A stretch of DNA of 64,000 bases from Clostridia bacterium (GTDB lineage: Bacteria > Bacillota > Clostridia > Christensenellales > CAG-138): NCBI GenBank assembly GCA_016292635.1, contig JAEDIC010000003.1, forward strand, positions 1 to 64,000. The letters run 5' to 3'. Both the position numbers and the translations under genes were made by a program. The notes beneath the pieces are model-generated. The model worked only from the letters and a program-made list of their open reading frames with translations, searched no databases and had not been told where the DNA came from. Shown here piece after piece: positions 52,561 to 62,401 of the stretch. How positions within the stretch are numbered: the stretch's first letter is position 1; every line of letters begins with the position of its first letter.

Positions 52561-53100
52561 TTATTTACCGGTCTTGCCTTCCTTGCGGCGGACATATTCA
52601 CCCTCATAACGGATACCCTTGCCCTTGTAAGGTTCGGGAGCACGCTTAATGCGGATGTCCGCAGCCATCTGACCGACCTGCTGCTTGTTGATGCCGTTTA
52701 CCACTACCTTGTTGGGAGTGGGAACATCGAAGGTTATGCCCTTGGGCTCTTGGAACTCAACGGGATGAGAATAACCCAGGTTGAGAATCAGCTTGTTGCC
52801 CTGCTTCTGAGCACGATAACCTACGCCTACGATCTCCAGGGTCTTGGAATAGCCTGTGGTCACGCCTACTACCATGTTGTTGATGAGTGTGCGGGAGAGG
52901 CCATGGAGAGCCCTGTTTTCCTTAAGGTCGTTGGGGCGCTTTACGGTAAGAACGCCATCCTCCATGGAAAGCTCCATCTTGGGGGAGATCTTCTCGGACA
53001 GTTCGCCCTTGGGGCCCTTAACAACAACGGTGTTATCGTCGCCAACCGTGATTGTCACTCCGCTGGGAATGTTGATCGGAAGTTTTCCGATTCGTGACAT
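52561..53100 (-). CDS. rplF: Ribosomal protein L6
   Basis: A 179-residue L6 with two repeated alpha/beta domains; it starts S-R-I-G-K-L-P-I and has the C-terminal [10 protein letters not shown] near the sarcin-ricin loop. The gap to rpsH (64 nt) is the widest inside the spc part but holds no hairpin. Confidence 0.98.
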   Translation of the reverse strand: MSRIGKLPINIPSGVTITVGDDNTVVVKGPKGELSEKISPKMELSMEDGVLTVKRPNDLKENRALHGLSRTLINNMVVGVTTGYSKTLEIVGVGYRAQKQGNKLILNLGYSHPVEFQEPKGITFDVPTPNKVVVNGINKQQVGQMAADIRIKRAPEPYKGKGIRYEGEYVRRKEGKTGK

Positions 53101-53164
53101 GTTTTACACCTCCAGAAATTCTGCTTTTAATGTATTTTGTATGCCGCCCATGCGGCAGCGGGGT

Positions 53165-53563
53165 TTACCAGATGTAGCAGAGGACTTCGCCGCCTACGCC
53201 CTGCTTGCGGGCTTCGCGGTCGGTCATAACGCCATGGCTGGTGGAGAGGATCGCGATACCCATGCCGTTGAGCACCTTGGGTACGTTGTCCTTGCGAGCG
53301 TATACACGCAGGCCGGGCTTAGAGATCCTCTTAAGGCCGGTGATAACGCGCTGACGGTTGGGACCATACTTGAGGGTGATGGTCATGGTCTTCTTGGGAC
53401 CTTCCTCGGTCAGGTCGTAGCCCTTGATATAGCCCTCCTCGAGCAGTATCTCGGCAATGGCCTTCTTGATGGTGGAAGCGGGAACGCTCACGGTGTCATG
53501 CTTGGCAGTGTAAGCGTTGCGGATACGGGTCAGCATATCAGCGATGGGATCAGTGATAACCAT
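53165..53563 (-). CDS. rpsH: Ribosomal protein S8
   Basis: A 132-residue S8, a central-domain 16S rRNA binder and, in E. coli, the repressor of the spc operon. It starts with [15 protein letters not shown] and ends with E-V-L-C-Y-I-W. It lies 23 nt after rpsN. No S8-target-like stem was looked for in rplE with certainty. Confidence 0.98.
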   Translation of the reverse strand: MVITDPIADMLTRIRNAYTAKHDTVSVPASTIKKAIAEILLEEGYIKGYDLTEEGPKKTMTITLKYGPNRQRVITGLKRISKPGLRVYARKDNVPKVLNGMGIAILSTSHGVMTDREARKQGVGGEVLCYIW

Positions 53564-53586
53564 TATAATTTCCTCCTTTCGCCGAA

Positions 53587-53772
53587 TTACCAGCTTGCCT
53601 TGCGGACGCCGGGGATCTCTCCCTTATAGGCCATCTCGCGGAAGCAGATGCGGCAGATGCCATACTTGCGGAGCACGGAGTGGGGACGGCCGCATATACG
53701 GCAGCGGGTATAGGCCCTGGTAGAGAACTTGGGTTCACGAGCCTGCTTTATTTTCATGCTTGTCTTTGCCAC
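53587..53772 (-). CDS. rpsN: Ribosomal protein S14, zinc type
   Basis: A 61-residue short S14 with two C-x-x-C knuckles (C-R-I-C and C-R-I-C) that hold zinc, the Gram-positive form (S14Z). It ends I-P-G-V-R-K-A-S-W as expected. It lies 17 nt after rplE. Confidence 0.98.
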   Translation of the reverse strand: MAKTSMKIKQAREPKFSTRAYTRCRICGRPHSVLRKYGICRICFREMAYKGEIPGVRKASW

Positions 53773-53789
53773 TGTGTCATCCTCCTAAA

Positions 53790-54410
53790 TTAAGCCTGCA
53801 CAAAGGGCATACCCAGCATAGCGAGCAGCGCCTTGGCTTCTTCGTCGGTCTTGGCGGTAGTAACGAACACGATGTCCATACCACGGATCTTATCCACGTC
53901 ATCATAGTTGATTTCGGGGAAGATCAGCTGTTCCTTAACGCCCATGGCATAGTTGCCCCGGCCGTCAAAGCTGGTATCGGGTACGCCGCGGAAGTCGCGT
54001 ACGCGGGGAAGCACGATGTTCATGAGCTTATCGGCGAAGTAGTACATACGGTCGCCGCGGAGGGTAACCTTGGTGCCGATGTTCATGCCTTCACGGACCT
54101 TAAAGTTTGCAACGGACTTCTTGGCCTTGGTGATGATGGGCTTCTGGCCGGCGATGATTGCCAGCTCTTCCATAGCTACTTCCAGACCCTTGGGGTTATC
54201 CTTCTCGGAACCCAGGCCCATGTTGAGAACGATCTTCTCCAGCTTGGGAACCTGCATGATGTTCTCGTAGCCAAACTTTTCCTTCAGCTGGGGAACTACT
54301 TCCTCATTGTACTTGACTCTGAGGCGGGCAGCCTCGGTAAAGGGCTTGGCTTCCTCTACGTTCTTCTTCTTCTTGGCGGGCGCCTGAGAAGCGGTTTCTT
54401 TCTTTGCCAT
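53790..54410 (-). CDS. rplE: Ribosomal protein L5 with N-terminal extension
   Basis: A 206-residue L5 that contacts 5S rRNA and the P-site tRNA. The normal protein begins near '[12 protein letters not shown]', here at about residue 29. Before it stands an additional Lys/Ala/Glu-rich arm ([15 protein letters not shown]). ATG 54410 has a GGAGG-like site 6 nt upstream; a longer frame to 54449 overlaps rplX and has no SD. The arm is probably flexible. Confidence 0.95.
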   Translation of the reverse strand: MAKKETASQAPAKKKKNVEEAKPFTEAARLRVKYNEEVVPQLKEKFGYENIMQVPKLEKIVLNMGLGSEKDNPKGLEVAMEELAIIAGQKPIITKAKKSVANFKVREGMNIGTKVTLRGDRMYYFADKLMNIVLPRVRDFRGVPDTSFDGRGNYAMGVKEQLIFPEINYDDVDKIRGMDIVFVTTAKTDEEAKALLAMLGMPFVQA

Positions 54411-54427
54411 TCTCTTTTCCTCCTGCC

Positions 54428-54745
54428 TTAGTCGATGTTCTTGCCGCACTTCTTGCAGACACGAACTTTCTTATCGCCTTCATAGGCATGGCCCACACGG
54501 GTGGCCTTGCCGCACTTGGGGCATACCAGCATCACGTTGGAAGCGTCGATAGTGCCCTCTTTTTCGATGCGGCCGCCCTGCTCGCCCTGCTTGCGGGGCT
54601 TCACGTGGGTGGTGATCATGTTGGCGTTCTGTACGATTACACGCCGGTCTTCAGGCATGGCGGCCAGAATCTTGCCCTGCTTGCCCTTGTCCTTGCCGGT
54701 GATGACCACTACGGTATCGTCTTTCTTGACGTTAAGCTTCTTCAT
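54428..54745 (-). CDS. rplX: Ribosomal protein L24
   Basis: A 105-residue L24, one of the first proteins to bind 23S rRNA. The KOW motif is [16 protein letters not shown], and the C-terminal half has a C-P-K-C ... C-K-K-C knuckle that could bind zinc, a feature of many Firmicutes. It lies 16 nt after rplN. Confidence 0.98.
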   Translation of the reverse strand: MKKLNVKKDDTVVVITGKDKGKQGKILAAMPEDRRVIVQNANMITTHVKPRKQGEQGGRIEKEGTIDASNVMLVCPKCGKATRVGHAYEGDKKVRVCKKCGKNID

Positions 54746-54761
54746 TATTCAGTCCTCCCGA

Positions 54762-55130
54762 TTAGAGTACTTCGGGCGCGAGGGAAACTATCTTCATGTA
54801 GTTCTTCTCGCGAAGTTCCCTTGCCACGGGCCCGAAAATGCGGGTGCCCTTGGGGTCCTTGTCGTCTTTTATGATAACGGCCGCGTTATCGTCAAAGCGG
54901 ATGTAGGTGCCGTCAGGACGCTGCACGCCGGATACGGTGCGCACTACGACTGCCTTAACAACGTCCTTCTTCTTTACGGCGCCGCCGGGGGTAGCGGACT
55001 TAACGGAGGCTACGATCACGTCGCCGATATTGGCGGACTTGACCTTGGAGCCGCCCAGAACCCTTATGCACATAATTTCCTTTGCGCCGCTGTTGTCAGC
55101 GACCTTCAGTCTGGTTTGAGGCTGTATCAT
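54762..55130 (-). CDS. rplN: Ribosomal protein L14
   Basis: A 122-residue L14, at the subunit interface where RsfS and EF-G come near. It starts [15 protein letters not shown] and keeps the [13 protein letters not shown] end. It follows rpsQ by 19 nt. Confidence 0.98.
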   Translation of the reverse strand: MIQPQTRLKVADNSGAKEIMCIRVLGGSKVKSANIGDVIVASVKSATPGGAVKKKDVVKAVVVRTVSGVQRPDGTYIRFDDNAAVIIKDDKDPKGTRIFGPVARELREKNYMKIVSLAPEVL

Positions 55131-55149
55131 TAGTCTGCTCCTTTCCGGC

Positions 55150-55407
55150 TTACTTGGCCTTTTCTATGATCTCGACCACGCGCCAGCGCTTATCCTTGCT
55201 GAGGGGGCGGGTCTCCATGATTTTAACGGTGTCACCGATGCCGCAGGCGTTCTCCTCGTCGTGAGCCTTGAACTTGGCGGTGCGGTTTACCATCTTGCCA
55301 TACAGGGGATGACGAACCTTGGTCTTGATGGCGACCACAACGGTCTTATCCATCTTGTCGCTGGTTACGATGCCGATACGGGTCTTGCGATAACCTCTGA
55401 TTTCCAT
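55150..55407 (-). CDS. rpsQ: Ribosomal protein S17
   Basis: An 85-residue OB-fold protein of the 30S body. It has [16 protein letters not shown] and [17 protein letters not shown] is kept in the second half. It lies 19 nt after rpmC. Confidence 0.98.
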   Translation of the reverse strand: MEIRGYRKTRIGIVTSDKMDKTVVVAIKTKVRHPLYGKMVNRTAKFKAHDEENACGIGDTVKIMETRPLSKDKRWRVVEIIEKAK

Positions 55408-55426
55408 GATGATATCCTCCTTTCCC

Positions 55427-55627
55427 TTACTCGGCTGCCTTCAGCTGACGCTCGCAAAGGAGAGTCTTGATCCTGGCAACGTCCTTCTTGCACTCACGAA
55501 CACGCTGGGGGTTGGTGAGGGCGCCGGTAGCCATCTGGAAGCGAAGGTTGAACAGCTCTTCCTTGAGGGCCTTTTCCTTGGCAGTGAGCTCTTCGGTGGA
55601 AAGTTTTCTGAGTTCATTAGCCTTCAT
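55427..55627 (-). CDS. rpmC: Ribosomal protein L29
   Basis: A 66-residue two-helix protein at the polypeptide exit, a docking point for trigger factor and SRP. It starts [10 protein letters not shown] and has L-F-N-L-R-F-Q. The start overlaps the rplP stop by 11 nt, so both are translationally coupled. Confidence 0.98.
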   Translation of the reverse strand: MKANELRKLSTEELTAKEKALKEELFNLRFQMATGALTNPQRVRECKKDVARIKTLLCERQLKAAE

Positions 55628-56048
55628 TGCTCTCGCCTCCTACTTCTTTCTTGGCTATCTTGCACTTGAGGGGCAGCTTGTGCATAGCGAGACGCAGAGC
55701 CTCGTGGGCTACTTCTTCGCTTACGCCGGCGATCTCGAACATTACGCGGCCGGGCTTCACAACTGCTACCCAATACTCGGGAGAACCTTTACCGGAACCC
55801 ATGCGGGTTTCAGCGGGCTTCTCGGTTACGGGCTTGTCAGGGAAGATCTTTATCCATACCTGACCGCCGCGCTTGATGTAACGGGTCATGGCTATACGGG
55901 CAGCCTCAATCTGGTTGCTGGTAACCCAGGAAGGCTCCTGAGCTACGAGGCCGTATTCGCCGTAAGTGATGGTGTTACCGCAGTGGGCAGCGCCCTTCAT
56001 ACGACCGCGGTGAACTCTCCTGCGCTTTACTCTCTTAGGCATCAACAT
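55617..56048 (-). CDS. rplP: Ribosomal protein L16
   Basis: A 143-residue L16, which shapes the A-site tRNA path in the large subunit. It has the [13 protein letters not shown] start and the G-S-G-K-G-S-P segment. I use ATG 56048, 9 nt after AAGGAGG; a second ATG two codons later and a longer upstream frame are less fitting. It lies 14 nt after rpsC. Confidence 0.97.
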   Translation of the reverse strand: MLMPKRVKRRRVHRGRMKGAAHCGNTITYGEYGLVAQEPSWVTSNQIEAARIAMTRYIKRGGQVWIKIFPDKPVTEKPAETRMGSGKGSPEYWVAVVKPGRVMFEIAGVSEEVAHEALRLAMHKLPLKCKIAKKEVGGESNEG

Positions 56049-56062
56049 AGTAATCTGCCTCC

Positions 56063-56707
56063 TTACGCTTTCTTCTGCTTGTTGAGCACTTCGCCCTTGT
56101 AGATCCAAACCTTGACGCCGATACGGCCATAGGTGGTGTGCGCCTCGGCAAAGCCGTATTCGATATCGGCGCGCATGGTCTGCAGGGGGATGGAACCGTC
56201 ATGGTAGCCTTCGCTGCGAGCGATTTCCGCTCCGCCCAGACGACCGGCGCAGAGGAGCTTGATGCCCTTTGCATTGGCCTTCATGGCGCGCTGCATGGCC
56301 TGCTTCATCGCGCGGCGGAAGCTGATGCGCTTCTCAAGCTGCTGAGCGATGTTTTCCGCAACCAGCTGAGCGTTTGCATCGGGGTTGCGAACTTCCATGA
56401 TGTTCACGTTGACGGGCTTGCCAATCAGGGCGGATACATCAGCCTTGATGGCGTCCACGCCTACGCCGCCCTTACCGATGAGCATACCGGGGCGAGCGGT
56501 GTGGATGCTTACAGTCACCTTGTTGGCGGCGCGCTCGATGTCGATCTTGGCCACGCCGGCAGCATAGTGGGTCTTTTTAAGGTGATCCCTGATCTTCTTA
56601 TCCTCGACGAGGTAATCGGAGAAATCCTTCTTGGATGCATACCAACGGGTATTCCAATCCTTGATTACGCCAACGCGGAAGCCGTTAGGATTAACTTTCT
56701 GTCCCAT
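56063..56707 (-). CDS. rpsC: Ribosomal protein S3
   Basis: A 214-residue S3 of the mRNA entry. The KH domain (about 38-108) contains the G-K-G-G loop in M-L-I-G-K-G-G-V, and the C-terminal half has R-A-M-K-Q-A-M-Q-R. It starts [10 protein letters not shown]. It lies 10 nt after rplV. Confidence 0.98.
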   Translation of the reverse strand: MGQKVNPNGFRVGVIKDWNTRWYASKKDFSDYLVEDKKIRDHLKKTHYAAGVAKIDIERAANKVTVSIHTARPGMLIGKGGVGVDAIKADVSALIGKPVNVNIMEVRNPDANAQLVAENIAQQLEKRISFRRAMKQAMQRAMKANAKGIKLLCAGRLGGAEIARSEGYHDGSIPLQTMRADIEYGFAEAHTTYGRIGVKVWIYKGEVLNKQKKA

Positions 56708-56717
56708 TTTTTTCCTC

Positions 56718-57101
56718 CTACTTTTCGTCCAGGATGATGGTGATGTGGCTGGTGCGCTTGCGAATGCGAGTCGCCCTGCCCTGTGCCCTGGGCCTGAAAC
56801 GCTTCAGGGTGGGACCCTGGTTAGCGAATACCTCTGCCACATACAGGTTGTCGGCGGAGAGGCCAAGGTTGTTTTCCGCATTTGCTATTGCGGAGTTCAG
56901 AAGCTTGAGAACGGGCTCGGATGCAGCCTTGGGGGTGTACATCAGTATGCCCTTTGCCTCGTTTACACTCTTGCCGCGGATTAGGTCGATGACGACCTTT
57001 ACCTTGCGGGAGGAGATCCTTATATAGCGGGCTATCGCACGGGGACGCTTGTCGGCGTTTGCCTTGCGTGCCGCAGTCTTTTCTCTTGTCCTGGTTGCCA
57101 T
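56718..57101 (-). CDS. rplV: Ribosomal protein L22
   Basis: A 127-residue L22 whose loop lines the exit tunnel. The first 20 residues are an additional basic arm ([15 protein letters not shown]); the family core starts at A-I-A-R-Y-I-R-I-S. The tunnel loop includes [10 protein letters not shown]. It follows rpsS by 17 nt. Confidence 0.97.
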   Translation of the reverse strand: MATRTREKTAARKANADKRPRAIARYIRISSRKVKVVIDLIRGKSVNEAKGILMYTPKAASEPVLKLLNSAIANAENNLGLSADNLYVAEVFANQGPTLKRFRPRAQGRATRIRKRTSHITIILDEK

Positions 57102-57118
57102 TCTACGCTTCCTCCTTC

Positions 57119-57400
57119 TTATCTTCCGCCGCTGGACTTCTCGGAGCCCCTGTGGCCGCGGAAAGTGCGGGTGGGTGCGAACTCACCCAGCTTATGACCG
57201 ACCATTTCTTCGGTTACATATACGGGAACGTGCTTCCTGCCATCATGGACGGCGATAGTGTGACCTACGAAGTCCGGGAAGATGGTAGATGCGCGGGACC
57301 ATGTCTTAACGACGGATTTCTTGCCGCTTTCGTTCATTGCCTGTACGCGATTGAACAGACGTTCTTCAACGTAAGGGCCTTTCTTAACTGACCTGCTCAT
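57119..57400 (-). CDS. rpsS: Ribosomal protein S19
   Basis: A 93-residue S19 of the 30S head. It starts [10 protein letters not shown] and has [10 protein letters not shown] and [12 protein letters not shown]. It lies 17 nt after rplB. No unusual feature. Confidence 0.98.
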   Translation of the reverse strand: MSRSVKKGPYVEERLFNRVQAMNESGKKSVVKTWSRASTIFPDFVGHTIAVHDGRKHVPVYVTEEMVGHKLGEFAPTRTFRGHRGSEKSSGGR

Positions 57401-57417
57401 ACTTATCTCCTTTCCAA

Positions 57418-58251
57418 CTATTTGCCGTTTCTGCGGCGTACGATGAATTTATCGTTGACGTTCTTGGTCTTGCGGGTCTTATAACCAAGAGCAGGCTTGC
57501 CCCAGGGAGTTACAGGACCGGGACGACCGATGGGAGACTTGCCCTCACCACCGCCGTGGGGATGGTCGCAGGGGTTCATGACGGAACCGCGTACGGTGGG
57601 ACGGAAGCCCATGTGACGGGTACGACCGGCCTTACCGATCGCAATGTTGCCGTGGTCGATGTTGCCGACCTGGCCGATGGTGGCCTTGGCGTTCATGGGA
57701 ATCAGGCGAACTTCGCCGCTGGGGAGGCGTACCTGAGCGTACTTGCCTTCCTTAGCCATGAGCTGAGCGGCGTTGCCGGCTGAGCGAACGAGCTGAGCGC
57801 CCTTGCCGGGCTTGATCTCGATGCAGTGGATCATGGTGCCCACGGGAATGTTGCGGATTTCCATGGCGTTGCCGACCTTGATGTCAGCGTTGTCGCCGGA
57901 AACTACGGTATCGCCAACGGTCAGGCCGTAAGGAGCGATGATGTAGCGCTTTTCGCCGTCTGCATAGTGCAGCAGGGCGATGTTGGCGGAGCGGTTGGGG
58001 TCGTACTCGATGGTTGCTACCTTTGCGGGTACGCCGTCCTTGTTGCGCTTGAAGTCGATTACACGATACTTGCGCTTGGCTCCGCCGCCACGATGGCGTA
58101 CGGTGATGCGGCCATGGTTATTGCGGCCGCCGGTGGACCTGAGGTCCTCAAGCAAAGACCTTTCCGGAGTGGTGCAGGTGATCTCATCGAATGCGGAGAC
58201 CGTCATGCCACGCTGACCGGGGGTGATGGGTTTAATCTTCCTGATAGCCAT
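57418..58251 (-). CDS. rplB: Ribosomal protein L2
   Basis: A 277-residue L2, needed for subunit joining and close to the peptidyl transferase centre. The strongly kept [17 protein letters not shown] segment is present; its His normally reads N-P-V-D-H, so the Cys (position about 226) is a small variation. It lies 12 nt after rplW. Confidence 0.98.
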   Translation of the reverse strand: MAIRKIKPITPGQRGMTVSAFDEITCTTPERSLLEDLRSTGGRNNHGRITVRHRGGGAKRKYRVIDFKRNKDGVPAKVATIEYDPNRSANIALLHYADGEKRYIIAPYGLTVGDTVVSGDNADIKVGNAMEIRNIPVGTMIHCIEIKPGKGAQLVRSAGNAAQLMAKEGKYAQVRLPSGEVRLIPMNAKATIGQVGNIDHGNIAIGKAGRTRHMGFRPTVRGSVMNPCDHPHGGGEGKSPIGRPGPVTPWGKPALGYKTRKTKNVNDKFIVRRRNGK

Positions 58252-58263
58252 TGGTGTTCCTCC

Positions 58264-58560
58264 TTACTGAGCGATGCTGTCGAAGAACTCGATTCCCTTG
58301 GAATCCTTCTTCAGCTTCACGTAAGCCTTCTTGGTGGAGGGGCGACGGCCCTGATGCAGGCCCTGCCTCTTCATCTTGCCAAGGTTGTTAACGGTGTTTA
58401 CGCTGTCAACCTTAACGCCGAATATCTCTTCCACGGCCTGGCGGACCTCAGTCTTGCTGGCCTTCTTGTCAACGATGAAGGTGTAGGTCTTGGAAGCCAT
58501 GCTGTCGTAGCTCTTCTCGGTGAGTACGGGGCGAATGATGATGTCATGTGCGCTCTTCAT
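58264..58560 (-). CDS. rplW: Ribosomal protein L23
   Basis: A 98-residue L23 beside the exit tunnel, with I-I-R-P-V-L-T-E-K-S near the start and the long loop K-M-K-R-Q-G-L-H-Q-G-R-R that enters 23S rRNA. Its ATG shares a single base with the rplD stop (TAATG). Confidence 0.98.
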   Translation of the reverse strand: MKSAHDIIIRPVLTEKSYDSMASKTYTFIVDKKASKTEVRQAVEEIFGVKVDSVNTVNNLGKMKRQGLHQGRRPSTKKAYVKLKKDSKGIEFFDSIAQ

Positions 58561-59180
58561 TATACGTACACCTCCTCGATCTTGGCGACCGCATCCTGAG
58601 TGAGGATGAGGGTCTTGTACTTAAGGATCTCGTAAACGTTGAGGGTGCCCACCAGGGTGGTCTTCACGCCGGGGATGTTGCCGGCAGCGCGCTCTACGAT
58701 CTCGTCCTTCTCAGGGAGTACCACCAGGGCGTTGTCAACCTTGATGTTCTCCAGAACCTTGACCATTTCCTTGGTCTTGGGAGCGGCTATATCCAGGGCG
58801 TCGAAAACTACGATGTTGTTGTCGTTAACCTTGCTGGACAGGGCGCTCTTCATTGCGATGCGCTTAACCTTCTTGTTTACGCTCATGCGGTAATCGCGGG
58901 GCTTAGGTGCGAACACCACGCCGCCGTGAGTCCACTGGGGAGAGCGGGTGGAACCCTGGCGGGCACGGCCGGTGCCCTTCTGCCTCCAGGGCTTGATGCC
59001 GCCGCCGCTGACCTCTGCGCGGGTCAAAGCGGACTGGGTACCCTGGCGCTGGTTTGCCAGGTAAGCGGTAACTACGGTGTGAAGAACGGACTCGTTTACT
59101 TCGTAGCCGAAGATCTCATCACTGAGCTTCACCTTGCCGATCTCTTCGCCGGCAATATTGAACAATGCAACATTAGGCAT
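58560..59180 (-). CDS. rplD: Ribosomal protein L4
   Basis: A 206-residue L4 with the tunnel-facing loop [16 protein letters not shown]. In E. coli L4 also represses the S10 operon through its leader; a leader of about 200 nt stands before rpsJ here, but shared structure cannot be judged by eye. It lies 14 nt after rplC. Confidence 0.98.
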   Translation of the reverse strand: MPNVALFNIAGEEIGKVKLSDEIFGYEVNESVLHTVVTAYLANQRQGTQSALTRAEVSGGGIKPWRQKGTGRARQGSTRSPQWTHGGVVFAPKPRDYRMSVNKKVKRIAMKSALSSKVNDNNIVVFDALDIAAPKTKEMVKVLENIKVDNALVVLPEKDEIVERAAGNIPGVKTTLVGTLNVYEILKYKTLILTQDAVAKIEEVYV

Positions 59181-59194
59181 TAGTGCTTCCTCCT

Positions 59195-59821
59195 TTACTT
59201 AACGGTCTCGCGAACCATTACCAGGCCGCCCTTGGCGCCGGGGATCGCACCCTTTACCAGGAGCAGGTTGCGGTCGGCATCCACGCGAACCACTTCCAGG
59301 TTCTGAACGGTGATGCGCTCGTGGCCCATGTGGCCGGGCAGGTGCTTGGTCTTGAAGACCTCACCGGGATAGGTGCAGGCGCCCATGGAGCCGGCAACGC
59401 GATAGGAATGGGAACCGTGAGTCTTGCGACCGCGGGCCTGATTCCAGCGCTTGATGTTGCCCTCAAAACCCTTACCCTTGCTGATGCCGGTTACGTCTAC
59501 GTGGTCACCGGTTTCAAAGATGTCAGCCTTGATGACCTGGCCAACCTCGTAGGAAGCGGTATCATCCAGCTTGAACTCCCTGGTGTAGCGGTGAGCCTCT
59601 ACGCCGGCCTTTTTGAAGTGACCCAGCATGGGCTTGGTGCAGAGCTTTTCACGGATGGGCTTGAAGGCAACCTGAACCGCCTCATAGCCATCATGCTCAA
59701 CGCTCTTCTTCTGAACAACGGGGCAGGGACCGGCCAGAACTACGGTAACGGGGATCATGGTGCCGTCTTCCCTGAACATCTGGGTCATACCGACCTTGGT
59801 GCCCAAAATAGCTTTCTTCAT
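59195..59821 (-). CDS. rplC: Ribosomal protein L3
   Basis: A 208-residue L3 near the peptidyl transferase centre. It starts [13 protein letters not shown] and contains [10 protein letters not shown] in the central loop (position around 150). ATG 59821 is 9 nt from GGAGG; an ATG two codons earlier is too near the SD. It lies 19 nt after rpsJ. Confidence 0.97.
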   Translation of the reverse strand: MKKAILGTKVGMTQMFREDGTMIPVTVVLAGPCPVVQKKSVEHDGYEAVQVAFKPIREKLCTKPMLGHFKKAGVEAHRYTREFKLDDTASYEVGQVIKADIFETGDHVDVTGISKGKGFEGNIKRWNQARGRKTHGSHSYRVAGSMGACTYPGEVFKTKHLPGHMGHERITVQNLEVVRVDADRNLLLVKGAIPGAKGGLVMVRETVK

Positions 59822-59840
59822 CTTCATACACCTCCGTGGA

Positions 59841-60149
59841 TTAGAGCTTGATCTCGATGTCCACACCGGCGGGAAGATCGAGCTTCATCAGCGCGTCTAC
59901 TGTTTTGGCAGAGGGCTGCAGGATGTCGATCAGGCGCTTGTGGGTTCTCATCTCGAACTGCTCGCGGCTGTCCTTGTACTTGTGGGGAGAACGGAGAATA
60001 GTAACTATCTCTTTCTCGGTGGGAAGGGGGATGGGGCCGGAAATGCGTGCGCCGGTCCTCTTGGCCGTTTCCACTATCTTTTCGGCGCTCTGGTCGATGA
60101 GATTGTGTTCGTAGGCCTTCAGCTTGATACGAATCTTCTGATTTGCCAT
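59841..60149 (-). CDS. rpsJ: Ribosomal protein S10 (NusE)
   Basis: A 102-residue S10, a part of the 30S head that also acts with NusB in antitermination. It has the [11 protein letters not shown] start and I-S-G-P-I-P-L-P-T. It opens the ribosomal supercluster, with AAAAGGAGG before the ATG, and is read from the promoter at 60360-60388. Confidence 0.98.
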   Translation of the reverse strand: MANQKIRIKLKAYEHNLIDQSAEKIVETAKRTGARISGPIPLPTEKEIVTILRSPHKYKDSREQFEMRTHKRLIDILQPSAKTVDALMKLDLPAGVDIEIKL

Positions 60150-60359
60150 ATTGTTTTCCTCCTTTTAGTATGCGGGCTGTACACGCAACCGAGTGTTTCT
60201 TTTCTAAAACACATCGATCGGGCACCTTGGCCCGTTGCCCGTATCGTGGGCACCCTGCGGAAATTACCCGGATGGCATAACCGGCAACCTCCCGCAAAGG
60301 CATAACGCTGGTTATTTTGCTACGCCCCTGCACACAGGACGCAGACGCGCAACGTACAT

Positions 60360-60388
60360 ATAATAGCCCATCTTTGTCCATAATGCAA
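60360..60388 (-). promoter_or_regulatory. Promoter and leader of the S10 operon
   Basis: On the minus strand TTGCAT (60388-60383) and TATTAT (60365-60360) are 17 bp apart. Transcription from about 60353 gives a leader of about 200 nt before rpsJ with several GC-rich stems (for example GGGTGCCC near 60260 and GGGCACC near 60220). The region 60389-60637 has no gene; it also holds two back-to-back hairpins near 60440-60490 and TATAAT at 60600-60605, a candidate -10 for the plus-strand lipoprotein gene. Confidence 0.75.
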
Positions 60389-60637
60389 GGGTTTTTTAAA
60401 AAAAATCGAATAATATACAAAAATGTCCACTCATCCGGGTGTTTCATGGCAAAAACACCGCTCCCGCACCCCTTTTCAGGTGCGGCGTTTCCTATTATAT
60501 ATGTACAGCAAACCAATGTAAAGCTATTGCTTCATATTATATAAGCGCAGCATCCCTCTCCCCCGCCATGCTGTGCTGTTCAAAGCTGCGGGGTGGATGT
60601 ATAATATTGGCATAAGCTGCGAAAGCGAGGATAGTCC

Positions 60638-62294
60638 ATGAAAGTCAAGAGAATGATATGCCTGCTGCTCGGTTTGGTGTTTGCGCTGTGCGCATTGTCA
60701 GGGTGTTCCGAAACACCTGCATCAACCGCCCCTGAGGTCTCCGCAGAAGTGGCAGCCATTTACGCCGCCGCAGAAGAACGAAAGAATGCTATTCTAAACA
60801 GCCCCACCTCCATCGTAAAGGCGGACGAGTATATCATGGGCGAAACCTATTCGGGTACAGCCTACTATGTTTCCAATAACGGAAGCGATGAAAATGAATG
60901 ATGGTTTAAGCCCGGATACGCCCTTTGCAACGGTGGACGTATTTAATGATATCGAGCTGCAGTATGGCGACGCCATTTTCTTTGAGCGCGGCAGTATGTG
61001 GCGAACCGTAGAATTGCCTTGGAGTATTCGCGGTACAGAGGGTTTAACTATCTCCGCCTATGGCGAAGGTGCGAAGCCTGCATTCTATGGCAGCGAGGAA
61101 AACGGTACGGGCAGCGAAAAGTGGGAATTATTCTACTCTGACGCCAGTGGGAGGAAGATTTGGAAGTTCTATAAGGAAATGACCGAGGTTGCAAGCATAG
61201 TACTGAACGGAAAGGAATTTGTACTCCGCGATGTAGCCTATTGGAATGGAAAATCCTATTTACAGATGGAAGATGACCATCAATTCAGTACCAACAAAAT
61301 CTATGATGTAATCAGCTACCTGCCGGATATGTGGTGCTTCCCCGCCATTGTATACCCTGATATGAGTACGGAAAAAATTGGAGACAGGCTCTTTAGAAGT
61401 TGGAATGAGCAGACAGGCGAGGACATATTTTATAAAGGGCCGCTCTATTTCCGCTGCGATGCAGGCAACCCCGGTAAAATTTATTCGGACATTGAGTTTA
61501 TTATGCCTTATGCCTTTTCCGACGGAATGTCCGATTATCAAACATTCGATAATATTTGTATACGGTACTCCAGTATGACATTCTGCAGTGGATTCAACAG
61601 GGTAAGAGAAGCTTGTAATGGCGTTGTACAAAATTGCGAAGTTGGTTGGATGGGCGGCAACGTCTTCTCCTATGCCACAGGCGACGAGACGGGCGATACC
61701 CGCATCCAGTTGAATGCCGGTTTATATGGGCGAAATGGCGGTGCCATGTCCTTTGCCGGCAGCAACTACACCATACGCAATAATTACGTTCACGATTCAT
61801 TTCAGGAAGGCATTGCACTGGAAACATTTGATGATTGCGATACCATGGAAGGATGCATTGTTTCCGGAAATCTGATTGAACGGGCAACACAGGGTATTCT
61901 CGTCTGCAATTGGGATTTGATAGTAAATCCGAACCATATTTTTAAAAACATTTTGATAGAGGATAATATGGTGCTGGACAGTGGAGTTAACAATTTCTTC
62001 AGCACGGATTGGGAAACCGATTACTGCAATGCCATGGTGATTCAGGGAGGTCCTTGTGCAAACGAGAATCTGCTAATACGAAACAACACCTTTGCCTTTG
62101 CAACAGGGGCGCTTGTTATATTCGACGACCACAGCCAAGAATACTCCCGTATTTTCAGCGGCAATACATATGTTCAGACCAAATGGGGCAAGGGCATCAG
62201 ATTGGAAAACCGGGATACGGGATCTTCTTTGACAGAGAAATATATCCGGGCGTATTTGGGCGACGAATCCGCTACGATTATTTCCCCAAACTAA
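60638..62294 (+). pseudogene. Beta-helix lipoprotein gene broken by a 4-bp duplication
   Basis: The first 87 codons give a signal peptide with lipobox L-S-G-C, a helical spacer, and the start of a secreted carbohydrate-active domain (Y-Y-V-S-N-N-G-S-D). There the frame stops at TGA 60900-60902. The remaining about 460 codons continue in another frame with N-D-G-L-S-P-D-T-P-F-A-T-V, the normal next residues of right-handed beta-helix proteins, then repeated N-N-x-V and N-N-T-F rungs up to the stop at 62294. A tandem AATGAATGA at 60893-60901 explains the shift: removing 4 bp restores one 551-residue lipoprotein. Polysaccharide lyase-like activity is possible for an intact copy. No catalytic residues can be named. 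Confidence 0.8.
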
Positions 62295-62337
62295 CTCACC
62301 GTTTCCAATATAAATATCATCTCTAAAGCCAATACAA

Positions 62338-62372
62338 AAAGGCCGATATCCGCATAACGGATATCGGCCTTT
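62338..62372. terminator. Bidirectional terminator between the beta-helix gene and groL
   Basis: A 15-bp perfect stem (62338-62352 with 62358-62372) with loop CATAA, flanked by A and T tracts, ends both converging genes. Confidence 0.93.
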
Positions 62373-62401
62373 AAAATTACCTATACTTTTGCGTCAGCGG
62401 A

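Noticed and set aside
60867..60905. TGA as a selenocysteine codon in the beta-helix lipoprotein
   Set aside because: The protein continues in a different frame after the TGA, so recoding without a shift would not restore it; a 4-bp duplication explains everything.
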